Shown one piece after another: positions 5,625-13,511 of a DNA stretch of 25,693 nt. The translations under genes and the position numbers were made by a program. This DNA comes from a virus: the IMG/VR virus record IMGVR_UViG_3300017917_000462, positions 1-25,693 of that record; one strand, written 5' to 3'. Position 1 is the stretch's first letter, and every line of letters starts with the position of its first letter. A model generated the notes under the pieces. That model had not been told where the DNA came from and ran no database searches. It saw only the letters and a program-made list of their open reading frames with translations.

Positions 5625-6380
5625 CTATCTGTTTTCAAAGGCAGAACCCTGCCATACTTTGTTTGATTTCTCACGCTCTACGATTGCACGAGACCAAGCA
5701 AAACCTGCGTCTCCGCCCCAGGCATCCCACATAATTTTACCATTGCTAGGATTGCTTGAGTTATTGAAGTCTTTACCTTTTTTATCTACTTCGTGACGAG
5801 AAAAGAACGAATACATACGTCTAACAACACTAATAGACATTGAGCGACCTGCTACGATATCTCTGGCTCTACCCCAGCCAACAGGAGTTCCTGCACCAGT
5901 AGCCTTGCCATCTTCTTTCCATTTTAATGCACGACGAGCAGCAGCCTTCATACCAGCAGTTGGTGTATAGGTGTCTGCCTTCTCTAGCACTTCATAATAC
6001 TTTTGTACTGGAACACAGTTGGGGACCATCTTACCACCCTTATCCTTCATACCACGCTGAACATAACCATCCCAACAAGGAGATTTCTTTGCCATGTGCT
6101 CTAGGTCTTCTAGATTATCTTCTTCCATAACAATATTTAAATCATCAATCTTGGATGCGTCAGATGCAAGCATACCGATTGAATATGCAGTTGGATACCA
6201 TCCACCTTCGCTCTCCTCAAAAATTCTAACAGCCATTGCTGGATTTTCTGGTGTAGATTCAATAGCATATTCTGTTCCAGGTGTGCCATATGTGCCACCT
6301 TCAAGCATAACGTGCTCTACCTGTCCTGTTACCATACCTTCTGAGGTATTTCCTGTAACGTAATCGCCTTCTTTAAACAA
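5625..6380 (-). CDS. Conserved phage two-part protein, probable virion-associated, 251 aa
   Basis: Residues 1-85 look like a small beta-barrel (FKEGDYVTGNTSEGMVTG and later EYAIE, AVRIFEE). A spacer with CWDGYVQRGMK and VPNCVPV follows. The C-terminal 110 residues (AARRALKWKEDGKATG, GWGRARDIVAGR, RMYSFFSRHEVDKKG, then IMWDAWGGDAGFAWS) form a block I recall from many phage head-cassette and portal-associated proteins, function unknown. The start codon is TTG, overlapping the previous gene by eight bases. Its neighbours (Cys-motif protein, MPYHIG protein, Dps) suggest a structural or head-maturation unit. Confidence 0.7.
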   Translation of the reverse strand: MFKEGDYVTGNTSEGMVTGQVEHVMLEGGTYGTPGTEYAIESTPENPAMAVRIFEESEGGWYPTAYSIGMLASDASKIDDLNIVMEEDNLEDLEHMAKKSPCWDGYVQRGMKDKGGKMVPNCVPVQKYYEVLEKADTYTPTAGMKAAARRALKWKEDGKATGAGTPVGWGRARDIVAGRSMSISVVRRMYSFFSRHEVDKKGKDFNNSSNPSNGKIMWDAWGGDAGFAWSRAIVEREKSNKVWQGSAFENR

Positions 6381-6792
6381 TTTTGTTCACACTCCTTGGG
6401 TCAAATGAGCCACCCCATACAGACTTAGCAACCATTTCAACGTCTCCAGCAGCCTCCTGTGGCTGTTCAGACGGTGTTTCTGTCAATTCATCTTCTGGGA
6501 TAACCCATAGTTTGCAAAGTCCTTCTGGGTCAATCTGACCTTCTACAACAATGCATTGGTTTGCATCTTCATTGAAGAAAATACAATTATAACACTTAAC
6601 TCCCTCTGCTTTAAAAGGATTTTTGGAGCCATCAAAATAGTGAGCACCATTGGCAGAAGAGTCTTGCTTAAACATACCAAATTCCATAGCAAGTTCAGCA
6701 GTATTTTCTGCCATTTCTTTTTGTCTATCTGATAAAGCTTCCCATTCGGACATCTCTTCTTCAGTAGCATCTTTAATAAGTTCTTCGTTCAT
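6373..6792 (-). CDS. HiPIP-like four-Cys phage protein, 139 aa
   Basis: The centre carries CYNCIFFNEDANQC and, after VVEGQIDPEG, CKLWVIPE: four cysteines with spacing 2, 9 and 12 and the final CKLW, which resembles the cluster-binding region of high-potential iron-sulfur proteins. Similar motifs occur in head-cassette proteins of other phages (recalled). It may hold a [4Fe-4S] cluster or zinc. The N-terminal 50 residues are acidic and helical and the C-terminus is a Pro/Glu-rich linker ending in SVWGGSFDPRS. It is coupled to its upstream gene by TAATG. The cofactor is inference. Confidence 0.65.
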   Translation of the reverse strand: MNEELIKDATEEEMSEWEALSDRQKEMAENTAELAMEFGMFKQDSSANGAHYFDGSKNPFKAEGVKCYNCIFFNEDANQCIVVEGQIDPEGLCKLWVIPEDELTETPSEQPQEAAGDVEMVAKSVWGGSFDPRSVNKIV

Positions 6793-7157
6793 TATGCCCC
6801 CATGCTTCCGCCAGCTCCACCAGAGCTAAATGCTCCACCAGAACCTTCACTACCAATACTTTGAGACCCTCTACGAGCCTTTCTTGGCTTTCTAATAATA
6901 TTTTTAGACCTACGAGCAGCAGTCAGGCTTGTAGGATATTTGATGCCTACACCTGGAATGGTGGGATTTGGAGTTGATGAAGGATTTAAAGCACCGTCTG
7001 CTTTATTAGCATTAGGCTCATTAATGTGTAGGGCTGCTAATTGTTTACCTGCCTTACCAGCAGTTTCGTGACAACCCATAACTTCACCAGTTGATGTTTT
7101 TACTACAGGATATCCCGAACATCCATGTGAGCCACGCTCTCCGATATGGTAAGGCAT
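6792..7157 (-). CDS. Small MPYHIG-type phage protein, 121 aa
   Basis: The N-terminus MPYHIGERGSHGCSGYPVV, then GEVMGCHETAGKAGKQLAAL, is a motif I recall from short actinophage and cyanophage proteins of unknown role; it has two Cys and two His that might bind metal. The rest is low complexity: a Pro/Asn/Thr linker, a basic AARRSKNIIRKPRKARRG segment and a Gly/Ser-rich tail. The basic part could bind DNA or the inside of a capsid. Both ends join neighbours through TAATG. Confidence 0.65.
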   Translation of the reverse strand: MPYHIGERGSHGCSGYPVVKTSTGEVMGCHETAGKAGKQLAALHINEPNANKADGALNPSSTPNPTIPGVGIKYPTSLTAARRSKNIIRKPRKARRGSQSIGSEGSGGAFSSGGAGGSMGA

Positions 7158-7651
7158 TATGCCTCCTGTGAAGCGTCTTGCTGTGCTGGGGCTTCTTCCA
7201 TAGGCTCTGGCTTAACGACTGTACGTAATTGCCAAATCCATTTCTGATGCATGGTCTGGCGGTCTGCCATAAAGTTAGCAAGACCATTTTGCTTTGCAGC
7301 AGTAGCCAAGTCAAAGCCTTGAACAAACTTTGGTGTAACTAATTCAATAGATGCCAGTAAGTCAGCAGACATTGCTTCGTGGTCAGTAGTTACTGGGTTT
7401 TCTGGGACTGTTGATAGAGATGCTAGACGAGATAGTGAGAATGGGGCGTACTGTTTGTTGTCAACCATTCTAATCCACTCTGCAAGTGGGTCAATAGCGG
7501 AATCAAAGTCCTGATAGATGTCTCCAAAGAACTCGTGGTATTGTGGGAAATCGTCTGTCTCAACGTTCCAGTGATATCCGTGTGCCTTGAACTTCAGGGC
7601 AATGGTATCAGCAAGCAATACTTTTAATAGATTGATAAGTTCTTCATTCAT
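7157..7651 (-). CDS. dps: Dps/ferritin-like protein
   Basis: A 164-aa ferritin-like four-helix protein. H27 (in HWNV), H39 (in HEFF), D54 and E58 (in DPLAEWI) fall at the same spacings (12, 15, 4) as the ferroxidase residues His51, His63, Asp78 and Glu82 of E. coli Dps. The protein would oxidise and store Fe(II) and could guard DNA against peroxide. The C-terminal tail is a Pro/Glu/Gln-rich extension rather than the basic tail used for DNA binding. It is the first gene of a five-gene unit ending with thioredoxin and looks leaderless. It could also be a virion protein, as its downstream neighbours suggest. Confidence 0.88.
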   Translation of the reverse strand: MNEELINLLKVLLADTIALKFKAHGYHWNVETDDFPQYHEFFGDIYQDFDSAIDPLAEWIRMVDNKQYAPFSLSRLASLSTVPENPVTTDHEAMSADLLASIELVTPKFVQGFDLATAAKQNGLANFMADRQTMHQKWIWQLRTVVKPEPMEEAPAQQDASQEA

Positions 7652-7658
7652 AACATAT

Positions 7659-7667
7659 ATTATAGCA
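7659..7667 (-). promoter_or_regulatory. Extended -10 (TGCTATAAT), leaderless start for dps
   Basis: TGC TATAAT on the minus strand is followed by seven bases and the ATG at 7651. There is no Shine-Dalgarno. It would drive dps and the four genes coupled to it. Confidence 0.6.
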
Positions 7668-7674
7668 TAGATTT

Positions 7675-7697
7675 GGGACAGTTTTAACTCATGTCCC
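7675..7697 (-). terminator. Hairpin between hsp20 and dps
   Basis: GGGACA (7675-7680) pairs with TGTCCC (7692-7697) around an 11-base loop. It lies after the hsp20 stop and just before the dps promoter, a sensible place for a terminator or a processing site. There is no long T run, so termination would be weak. Confidence 0.35.
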
Positions 7698-7720
7698 AGG
7701 AGTATATGACTATTTAATTA

Positions 7721-8107
7721 TTAACTGATTGCGATTTGTTTTGGCTTTTTCTCTTCTGGAATGTTACGGATTAGGTCAATAAACAAAATACCGTCCTCAA
7801 ATCCAGCAGACTCTACCTCAAAATATTCAGGCAAGGTAAAGGCACGAGTAAACTTACGAGCAGCAATACCCTTGTGGATATATGCCTTTTCGTCAGCAAC
7901 CTTATCTGCCTTAATTGTTAGAGTATTTTTTTCAGTAGTGATAGTAATGTCACTCTTTTTAAAACCAGCCACGGCAAATTCCATTACGATTTTGTCGTCA
8001 TTAACTTTGACAACATTGTAGGGTGGGAATGCAGTTGTTGCTGGGGTGTTTGGAAAAAACTTGTCAATATCTAGACCAAGTGTTCCGAATGGTGAATTAA
8101 TAACCAT
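7721..8107 (-). CDS. Hsp20-family small heat shock protein
   Basis: A 128-aa alpha-crystallin-domain chaperone. The region from PPYNVVKVNDDKIVMEFAVAGF to IDLIRNIP covers the IbpA-type beta-sandwich, with the RKFTRAFTLPEY and FEDGILFIDL strands typical of the family, and the C-terminus ends in an IAIS anchor resembling the I-x-I motif. It holds unfolded proteins without ATP. AGGAG is nine bases before the ATG at 8107 but touches the ATG at 8116, so I use 8107. The leader (8156-8108) holds a short ACCTGCC/GGAGGT hairpin that could be temperature sensitive; that is speculation. It shares a divergent promoter with the glycan island. Confidence 0.92.
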   Translation of the reverse strand: MVINSPFGTLGLDIDKFFPNTPATTAFPPYNVVKVNDDKIVMEFAVAGFKKSDITITTEKNTLTIKADKVADEKAYIHKGIAARKFTRAFTLPEYFEVESAGFEDGILFIDLIRNIPEEKKPKQIAIS

Positions 8108-8162
8108 ATATATCATCTCCTATTAAGCGAGTTGTATACCTCCAAATGGCAGGTACTTATAT

Positions 8163-8171
8163 ATTATAACA
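8163..8171 (-). promoter_or_regulatory. Extended -10 (TGTTATAAT) for hsp20
   Basis: The hexamer at 8168-8163 (minus) is preceded by TGT. It would start near 8156 and give a leader of about 50 bases that contains the AGGAG site. It abuts the opposite promoter at 8172-8180. Confidence 0.6.
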
Positions 8172-8180
8172 TGATATAAT
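8172..8180 (+). promoter_or_regulatory. Extended -10 (TGATATAAT) for the glycan island
   Basis: TGA TATAAT on the plus strand would start near 8187 and give a leader of about 23 bases with AAGGA before the TTG start at 8210. It is the only obvious promoter for the six coupled genes up to 13188. Confidence 0.6.
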
Positions 8181-8209
8181 TGTTTTAGCTAGCAGTAAGG
8201 AAAAAATAA

Positions 8210-9172
8210 TTGGCTAACATAGTATTTTTAGGAAACTTTGATGTTCCTTTTAGTAGTGAGAATCATCACGTAAACAGCCTAGAGGCATTAGGACATAAGG
8301 TATTAAAGCTTCAAGAGCGAATCATGCCCTCAGAAAAAATTTATCGCAGAACCATGTGGTTTGAAGCAGACCTATTTGTTTGGGTTCATACTCATGGATG
8401 GGAAACCCCAGGCAATCTTGAAATGACAGAAGTATTAAGAATGCTAAACCAGCAAGGCATTCCAACAATGACCTATCATCTAGACCTTTGGTTTGGATTA
8501 GATAGACAAAAAGATTTGGAAGAAGATAACTTTTATAAAACAATCGGACACTTCTTTACAGTAGATAAACTTATGGCTGATTGGTTTAATGAAAACACAA
8601 AAGTTAAAGGACACTTCCTTACCGCTGGAGTCTATGACAAAGAATGCTATTTAGATAAATCATATGACAAAAATAATTTTGATTATGATGTTATCTTTGT
8701 TGGTAGCAAAAGATATCATCACGAATATCCATATCGCCCTCAGCTAATTGATTTTCTTAGAGCAACATATGGTTCTCGCTTCTTGCACGTTGGTGGAGAT
8801 GGAGATACAGGAACAGTGCGTGGCAATGAACTTAACAGAATTTATGCTAAAAGCAAAATTGCCATTGGAGATACTTTAAACTTAGGATTTAACTATCCTT
8901 ATTATACTAGCGATAGACTATTTGAGTCTACTGGACGTGGTGGCTTTACTATCTACCCTCGCATTGTAGGACTAGACAATTATTTTGAAGATGGTAAAGA
9001 GATTGTGTTTTATGAGCACGGTAACTTGCAAGACCTAAAAGAAAAGATTGATTATTATCTTGTTAATGATGAAGAGCGAGAGTCAATTAGAATTGCTGGA
9101 CATAATAGAGCTAAGGCAGAGCATACCTATAAACATAGATGGGCAACAATCCTTGGAGAGTTAGGTCTATAG
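8210..9172 (+). CDS. CgeB-like GT-B glycosyltransferase
   Basis: A 320-aa GT-B enzyme. The N-terminal Rossmann half begins ANIVFLGNFD and the C-terminal half has the CgeB/Glyco_trans_1_2 pattern: a YDVIFVGSKR strand, an IYAKSKIAIGDT segment, SDRLFESTGRGGF, and the closing GNLQDLKEKIDYYL, NDEERESIRIAGHNRA helices. Such enzymes add a sugar from a nucleotide donor to a surface glycan. The start is TTG, supported by AAGGA and by the MANIVF beta-strand. It is the first gene of the island and its stop overlaps the next start (TAGTG). Confidence 0.85.
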   Translation: MANIVFLGNFDVPFSSENHHVNSLEALGHKVLKLQERIMPSEKIYRRTMWFEADLFVWVHTHGWETPGNLEMTEVLRMLNQQGIPTMTYHLDLWFGLDRQKDLEEDNFYKTIGHFFTVDKLMADWFNENTKVKGHFLTAGVYDKECYLDKSYDKNNFDYDVIFVGSKRYHHEYPYRPQLIDFLRATYGSRFLHVGGDGDTGTVRGNELNRIYAKSKIAIGDTLNLGFNYPYYTSDRLFESTGRGGFTIYPRIVGLDNYFEDGKEIVFYEHGNLQDLKEKIDYYLVNDEERESIRIAGHNRAKAEHTYKHRWATILGELGL

Positions 9173-9831
9173 TGAAATACGTTGCCTGTTTGCCTTTTCG
9201 TGTTAAAGAATTCAGAGATGAGTTTATGTCTGGCTGCAAGTTAGATATTTTTGAAGTTGACAATACAGAAAACAACATTGGCATTATGGCTAGTCACAAT
9301 CTTGGGATAGAAAAGCTTTATGCAGATAATGCAGAGTGGCTCATTATTTTTAGTGCAGCAGTAAGGTTTGGAGAAAGTGGTGGTCTTGACATTATTCAAT
9401 ATCTTTCCAAAACAGATGCTCAGATTGTTGAAGGAAAGCCTTTGTTTGGCTGGCATCTAGTGGCATTTAGAAAAGATGTTATTGATACAGTAGGTGGCTG
9501 GGATGAAAACTTTACTCCATATGGCTACGATGATTTAGACTATGCAATTAGAATTAAAAAAGCAATTCCAAACGTTAAATGGGAAAAGATTATTTTTGAT
9601 GTTTCTGATACAGTTATGGGTCACAGCATTAACCTTGGCGGAGTAAGGTCTAACGACAACATTCTTCACCAATATTTTTATAACAAGTGGGGACACTATC
9701 CTGGTGGAGGTCATCCAGCAGAAGAATATTACGCTACCCCATTTAATATTCCTGGGGCAAGCATAAGTTATTGTCCAACAGAAGATGATGAAAATCATGT
9801 TAGCAAAATAACCAAAGGAAGGTATAGCTAA
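9172..9831 (+). CDS. GT-A glycosyltransferase (GT2-like), 219 aa
   Basis: The start is GTG at 9172, overlapping the previous TAG; upstream in-frame extension into the CgeB-like gene is unlikely to be translated. The first residues KYVACLPFRVKEFRDEF give a GT-A first strand. IGIMASHNLGIEKL and the later VGGWDENFTPYGYDDLDYAIRI match the GT2/GT7C region in which the GW and (E/D)D residues bind acceptor and catalyse transfer. The protein is short for GT2 and lacks a plain DxD. It is coupled to the methyltransferase by TAATG. Confidence 0.75.
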   Translation: MKYVACLPFRVKEFRDEFMSGCKLDIFEVDNTENNIGIMASHNLGIEKLYADNAEWLIIFSAAVRFGESGGLDIIQYLSKTDAQIVEGKPLFGWHLVAFRKDVIDTVGGWDENFTPYGYDDLDYAIRIKKAIPNVKWEKIIFDVSDTVMGHSINLGGVRSNDNILHQYFYNKWGHYPGGGHPAEEYYATPFNIPGASISYCPTEDDENHVSKITKGRYS

Positions 9832-10541
9832 TGACAGAGATGGTAAAAGCTGTTCTCAATGGAGAATGGGAAATGGTCTTGCCTAAACACAGAGCAGATA
9901 GACCAGAATGGTACACCGAAAAGGGATGGGAAAAGAAAAGACTAAAGTCTATGCATGATGGTCTTGGCAAGGGCGATGTAATCTATTACGTTGGTGCAGA
10001 AGAAGGTGAGATGCCAGCACTATGTCAGATATGGGGGGCAGAGGTGGTCCTGTTTGAACCTAATCCAAAAGTCTGGTCTCATATGCCAGCAATCTGGGAA
10101 GCAAACAATCTTGAGTTGCCACTAGCAACAGTTCCTGGATTTGCATCTGACGTAACCAATAACCTTGCTCGTGTTTATAAAGGAGAGTTCCCACCAGAAG
10201 CACAGCAAGAAATTGTGGCAGCCCACGGATTTAAAGAGCTATACCTTGAAGGTGACTACTATGGTCAAGTAACAATTGACGCTTGTGTTCAACACTATGG
10301 CATTAAGCCACCTACAGCAATCACCCTTGACGTTGAGGGTAGTGAATGGAAAGTTTTGGGGGGAGCATACCAAACAATGAAAGAATACAAGCCAAAGATT
10401 TGGCTATCTGGACATCCAGAATTTATGTTTCATCAGTATGGTAAGTACCTTGCAGAATTAAGGCATTGGCTTAAAGAAGAATTTGGCTATACAGAAACAC
10501 TATTAGATTACCAACACGAGGCACATTTATACTATGAATAA
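9831..10541 (+). CDS. FkbM-family methyltransferase
   Basis: A 236-aa SAM-dependent methyltransferase. The SAM-binding motif is in DVIYYVGAEEGEMPAL with the acidic loop VVLFEPNPKVW, and the FkbM hallmark ITLDVEGSEWKVLGGA follows near residue 164. FkbM enzymes O-methylate sugars or polyketides. Among four transferases it most likely methylates a glycan, perhaps as a cap. It is joined to its neighbours by TAATG upstream and an 8-base overlap downstream. Confidence 0.85.
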   Translation: MTEMVKAVLNGEWEMVLPKHRADRPEWYTEKGWEKKRLKSMHDGLGKGDVIYYVGAEEGEMPALCQIWGAEVVLFEPNPKVWSHMPAIWEANNLELPLATVPGFASDVTNNLARVYKGEFPPEAQQEIVAAHGFKELYLEGDYYGQVTIDACVQHYGIKPPTAITLDVEGSEWKVLGGAYQTMKEYKPKIWLSGHPEFMFHQYGKYLAELRHWLKEEFGYTETLLDYQHEAHLYYE

Positions 10542-11391
10542 TATTAAAGCATATCTATTAGCCGTTGATGGCAAAAGTTTTCCAGACCACAAATGGGACT
10601 TTGGTTTTGTTAAAGAAGCATTTGATAAAAATAAAATAACTTATGAAGAAGTAACCTCATTACCCAAAGTTGATAAAGCATTTGTAGTTATCTGTGGTTT
10701 TGAAAATAGAAGTCTTACGGAAGAGGTTGCTAGAGAATTACGCAAGGTTCAAAAGGTTGTTTTGTTTGTTACAGCAGATGAACGTGGGTTATTTAGAGCA
10801 GACAAAATAGCACACCACAATATTGATATTTGGATTCAGTCTCCGTATCCTGGCAGACATGACCAATTTAATAAAATGCCAATAGGATGTCCATCACATA
10901 TGAAAGATAATCTTCCTGAGTATGCCAACAAAAAGAATGATGTATTTTTCTCTGGTCAGATAACTCACGATAGGCGTAAACAACTTGCAGAGGTGATGCC
11001 CAATATTCCTAATGGATTATTTAATCCTACCCCTGGATTTACTCAAGGATACGAACCAAAAGAATACTATAAGCACATTCTTGAATCTAAAATAACTCCA
11101 TGTCCAGCAGGAACTTCAACCATTGATTCATTTAGATTTTATGAAGCTTTAGAAATGTTATCTTTACCTATTGGAGATAATAGAAGTTCCAGCAATGAAA
11201 AGTACGATTATTGGGATTTTGTTTTTGAACAAAATACTCCAGTACCAAAAACATCAAACTGGTATAATTTACCTGAGATTACAAAAAATGTTTTGTATGA
11301 TTATCCTGCAGATATGCACAGGGCAGTCAGTTGGTGGATTAAATATAAAAGAGATTTTGCATATAAAATTATGGAGCAAATAAATGGATAA
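10534..11391 (+). CDS. Exostosin-like glycosyltransferase
   Basis: A 285-aa protein with the pattern of bacterial exostosin (GT47)-type transferases: NDVFFSGQITHDRRKQL near residue 134, the EYYKHILESKITPCPAGT segment, and SFRFYEALEMLSLPIG, which is the nucleotide-sugar binding face of the second Rossmann half. The N-terminal half has VVICGFEN and QKVVLFVTADE strands. It would transfer a sugar in glycan assembly. It overlaps its neighbours by 8 bases on each side. Exact donor and acceptor are unknown. Confidence 0.72.
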   Translation: MNNIKAYLLAVDGKSFPDHKWDFGFVKEAFDKNKITYEEVTSLPKVDKAFVVICGFENRSLTEEVARELRKVQKVVLFVTADERGLFRADKIAHHNIDIWIQSPYPGRHDQFNKMPIGCPSHMKDNLPEYANKKNDVFFSGQITHDRRKQLAEVMPNIPNGLFNPTPGFTQGYEPKEYYKHILESKITPCPAGTSTIDSFRFYEALEMLSLPIGDNRSSSNEKYDYWDFVFEQNTPVPKTSNWYNLPEITKNVLYDYPADMHRAVSWWIKYKRDFAYKIMEQING

Positions 11392-12157
11392 AAAAGACAT
11401 AACAGTTGTACTTGTGACTTCTGTCATTCCTAGCCATCCTGAAACATATATTGTTGAAGAGACTATTAAAAGTATTAGACATCATTTACCAGATAGTGAA
11501 ATCATTCTTCAGATTGATGGATTAAGAGAAGAACAGGCACACCGTAAAGAACAGTATGATGAATACAAAACACGAATGCTTTGGAAGTGTTTGCATGAAT
11601 ATAAAAATGTTTTGCCAGTTATTTTTGAAGAACACTCTCACCAAAGCACAATGATGAAAAAAACAATTGATATGATTAAAACTCCACTTATGCTTTACAT
11701 TGAAGGAGACACTCCGCTAGTAATTGATGAACCAATTGACTGGACTGCCTGTATTAGTCTTATTGATTCTGGTAGGGCTAATACTGTTCGTTTTTATCAC
11801 GAAGCTACCGTCCCAGCTGTTCACGATTGGCTAATGCTAGATATGGTTGGTGAATTTTTACAAACATATCAGTGGAGTCAAAGACCTCACCTATCGTCTG
11901 TACAGTATTACAAAAATGAAATACTTAATAACATTCCAGACAAAACCTTTATTGAAGATTATGTTCATGGAATGGTACACGAATCTTATGTTATTCCCTG
12001 GGCAAAGTATGGGTCTAGAGAAGGCTGGAACATTCACAAACTTTGGATTTATTATCCTAGCATGACAAACTCCAAGCGTTCATATCATACTGATGGTCGT
12101 CAGGGATTAAAGAAGTTTACTGGTGATGACATTTCTTGGGGATTAACAGAAGCATGA
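11384..12157 (+). CDS. GT-A-fold glycosyltransferase, 257 aa
   Basis: The start DITVVLVTSVIPSHPETYIVEETIKSIRHHLPDSEIILQIDG (described here in parts: first strand, then the VEETIKSIRHHL helix, then IILQIDG) is a GT-A nucleotide-binding fold. PLMLYIEGDTPLV near residue 102 is where a DxD-type metal site is expected, written as EGD. The C-terminal half is rich in Trp, His and Tyr, as in acceptor-binding sites. It probably adds another sugar. It overlaps the next gene by ATGA. Confidence 0.68.
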   Translation: MDKKDITVVLVTSVIPSHPETYIVEETIKSIRHHLPDSEIILQIDGLREEQAHRKEQYDEYKTRMLWKCLHEYKNVLPVIFEEHSHQSTMMKKTIDMIKTPLMLYIEGDTPLVIDEPIDWTACISLIDSGRANTVRFYHEATVPAVHDWLMLDMVGEFLQTYQWSQRPHLSSVQYYKNEILNNIPDKTFIEDYVHGMVHESYVIPWAKYGSREGWNIHKLWIYYPSMTNSKRSYHTDGRQGLKKFTGDDISWGLTEA

Positions 12158-13188
12158 AGCTTGGAATTATTGCTAGAGCAGACAAAACTGGTCTTGGCAA
12201 TCAAACTAAAGAATTAGTTGATATGCTCAAACCAGATAAAATCTTATTGATTGACTCTTCACATTTTAATGGAAATAAACAATATCCAGAATGGTATGAA
12301 GGGTATAATGTAATGACCACAAGTGAAGGATTTGCCACCTATGCAGAGGTTGGACAATTTTTAACTGATATAGATGTTGTAATTAGTTGTGAAATATTTT
12401 ACAATCACAGGCTAACTGCACTTGCTCACCGTCGCAACATTAGAACAATCTTACAATACAACTATGAATTTTTTGAACATTTTGTTCACGATGGCATAAG
12501 ACAACCAAACTATTTACTTGGACCAAGTTTATGGAATATAGATAAAATGAGAGAGTATTTTGGAAGTCATTCCAGGATAATGCATTTACCACCACCAACT
12601 AGTCCAGAAATATTCAAAGAAGCTAAAGAAATTAATCAGGCTAAGACTCATAAACGGATTCTTCATGTTGCAGGTAAAAGAGCACACAATGACAGAAATG
12701 GTACAGACATCGTTATTGAGATGCTTAAATATTCTAAAGCAGATTATGAATTAGTAGTTACTAGTCAAAGTGATTACAATCCAGATTGTGACGACCCAAG
12801 ACTAACTCTAGATAAAAGCAATCCAGATAATAGGGCTGACCTATATAGTGGATTTGATTTAATGATTCTACCTCGCAAATATGGTGGATTGTGTCTTCCA
12901 ATGAATGAAGCTTTGCTGAGTGGCATTCCTGTTATTATGACAAATATATCACCTAATAATACCATCCTACCTTCAGAATGGCTTGTAGAGGCTTCCTGGG
13001 ACCGCAGAATAAACTTTAAGGGTCCAGCAGATTCCTATGAGACAGACCCACAAAAGTTAGCAGAACTTGTTGATAAATTTATAAATGACTATGATATTCC
13101 TGCAGCAAAGCAACAAGCATATGAAATTGGATACAATAACTTTTCACCAGATGTTTTAAAAAATAGATACTTATCTATTTTAGAGTAA
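12154..13188 (+). CDS. GT4-like glycosyltransferase
   Basis: A 344-aa GT-B enzyme of the GT4 type. The start MKLGIIARADKTGLGNQT carries the N-terminal glycine loop, and the C-terminal domain has the hallmark LPRKYGGLCLPMNEALLSGIPVI, including the Glu that contacts the donor nucleotide. The start at 12154 (ATGA joint) is preferred to the upstream in-frame TTG at 12136 since the protein then begins on its first beta-strand. It is the last gene of the island and is followed eight bases later by a strong terminator. Confidence 0.88.
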   Translation: MKLGIIARADKTGLGNQTKELVDMLKPDKILLIDSSHFNGNKQYPEWYEGYNVMTTSEGFATYAEVGQFLTDIDVVISCEIFYNHRLTALAHRRNIRTILQYNYEFFEHFVHDGIRQPNYLLGPSLWNIDKMREYFGSHSRIMHLPPPTSPEIFKEAKEINQAKTHKRILHVAGKRAHNDRNGTDIVIEMLKYSKADYELVVTSQSDYNPDCDDPRLTLDKSNPDNRADLYSGFDLMILPRKYGGLCLPMNEALLSGIPVIMTNISPNNTILPSEWLVEASWDRRINFKGPADSYETDPQKLAELVDKFINDYDIPAAKQQAYEIGYNNFSPDVLKNRYLSILE

Positions 13189-13195
13189 AAGAAAA

Positions 13196-13213
13196 GCCAG
13201 GGAAAACCCTGGC
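13196..13213. terminator. Bidirectional rho-independent terminator
   Basis: GCCAGGG (13196-13202) and CCCTGGC (13207-13213) form a perfect 7-bp stem with an AAAA loop. A T-rich run follows on the plus strand and TTTTCTTTT follows on the minus strand. It sits between the convergent glycan island and the leftward holin-like gene and should stop both. Confidence 0.9.
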
Positions 13214-13229
13214 TATCTTTTTACTTTTA

Positions 13230-13493
13230 CTAATTCTTTGGAGCAGTCTTTTTTGCTGGAGCCTTCTTAGGCGTAGCCTTTGCAAGTGCTTCCTGAACTT
13301 CCTCAACCTTTGGTGTTCTACCAAAAGCAGGGTCATTTGGGTTTACATAACGCAATCCAACAGGTAGTACAGCAGCTACTAGAGACCATAGAAGGTCTGT
13401 AGGGTCAGTTACTCCTGCTAGGTAAAGTGCAGCAGCAGCGGATAGAACTGAGCGTCCATACGATGCTACGAGTGCCTTTAGTTGTGCATTCAT
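13230..13493 (-). CDS. Holin-like small membrane protein, 87 aa
   Basis: The protein has two hydrophobic segments (about 13-28 and 34-50: VLSAAAALYLAGV and LLWSLVAAVLPVGL), then an NPNDPAFGR turn and a Lys/Ala/Pro tail. The form resembles actinophage proteins often annotated as holins or as minor membrane proteins. It is the last gene of the long leftward block. AAGGAG is well placed before the ATG. A role in lysis is plausible but an M23 endolysin and two other two-pass proteins are far upstream, so this is uncertain. Confidence 0.6.
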   Translation of the reverse strand: MNAQLKALVASYGRSVLSAAAALYLAGVTDPTDLLWSLVAAVLPVGLRYVNPNDPAFGRTPKVEEVQEALAKATPKKAPAKKTAPKN

Positions 13494-13511
13494 TTTATTC
13501 TCCTTGTTTAT

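Noticed and set aside
6094-6363. Rightward 89-aa frame opposite the 251-aa gene
   Set aside because: Antisense shadow of a gene with strong coupling and motif support; Ser-rich and without start signals.
9139-9171. Upstream extension of the GT-A gene to 9139
   Set aside because: It would overlap the CgeB-like gene by 34 bases. The GTG at 9172 in a TAGTG joint fits the island's style and begins on the first beta-strand.
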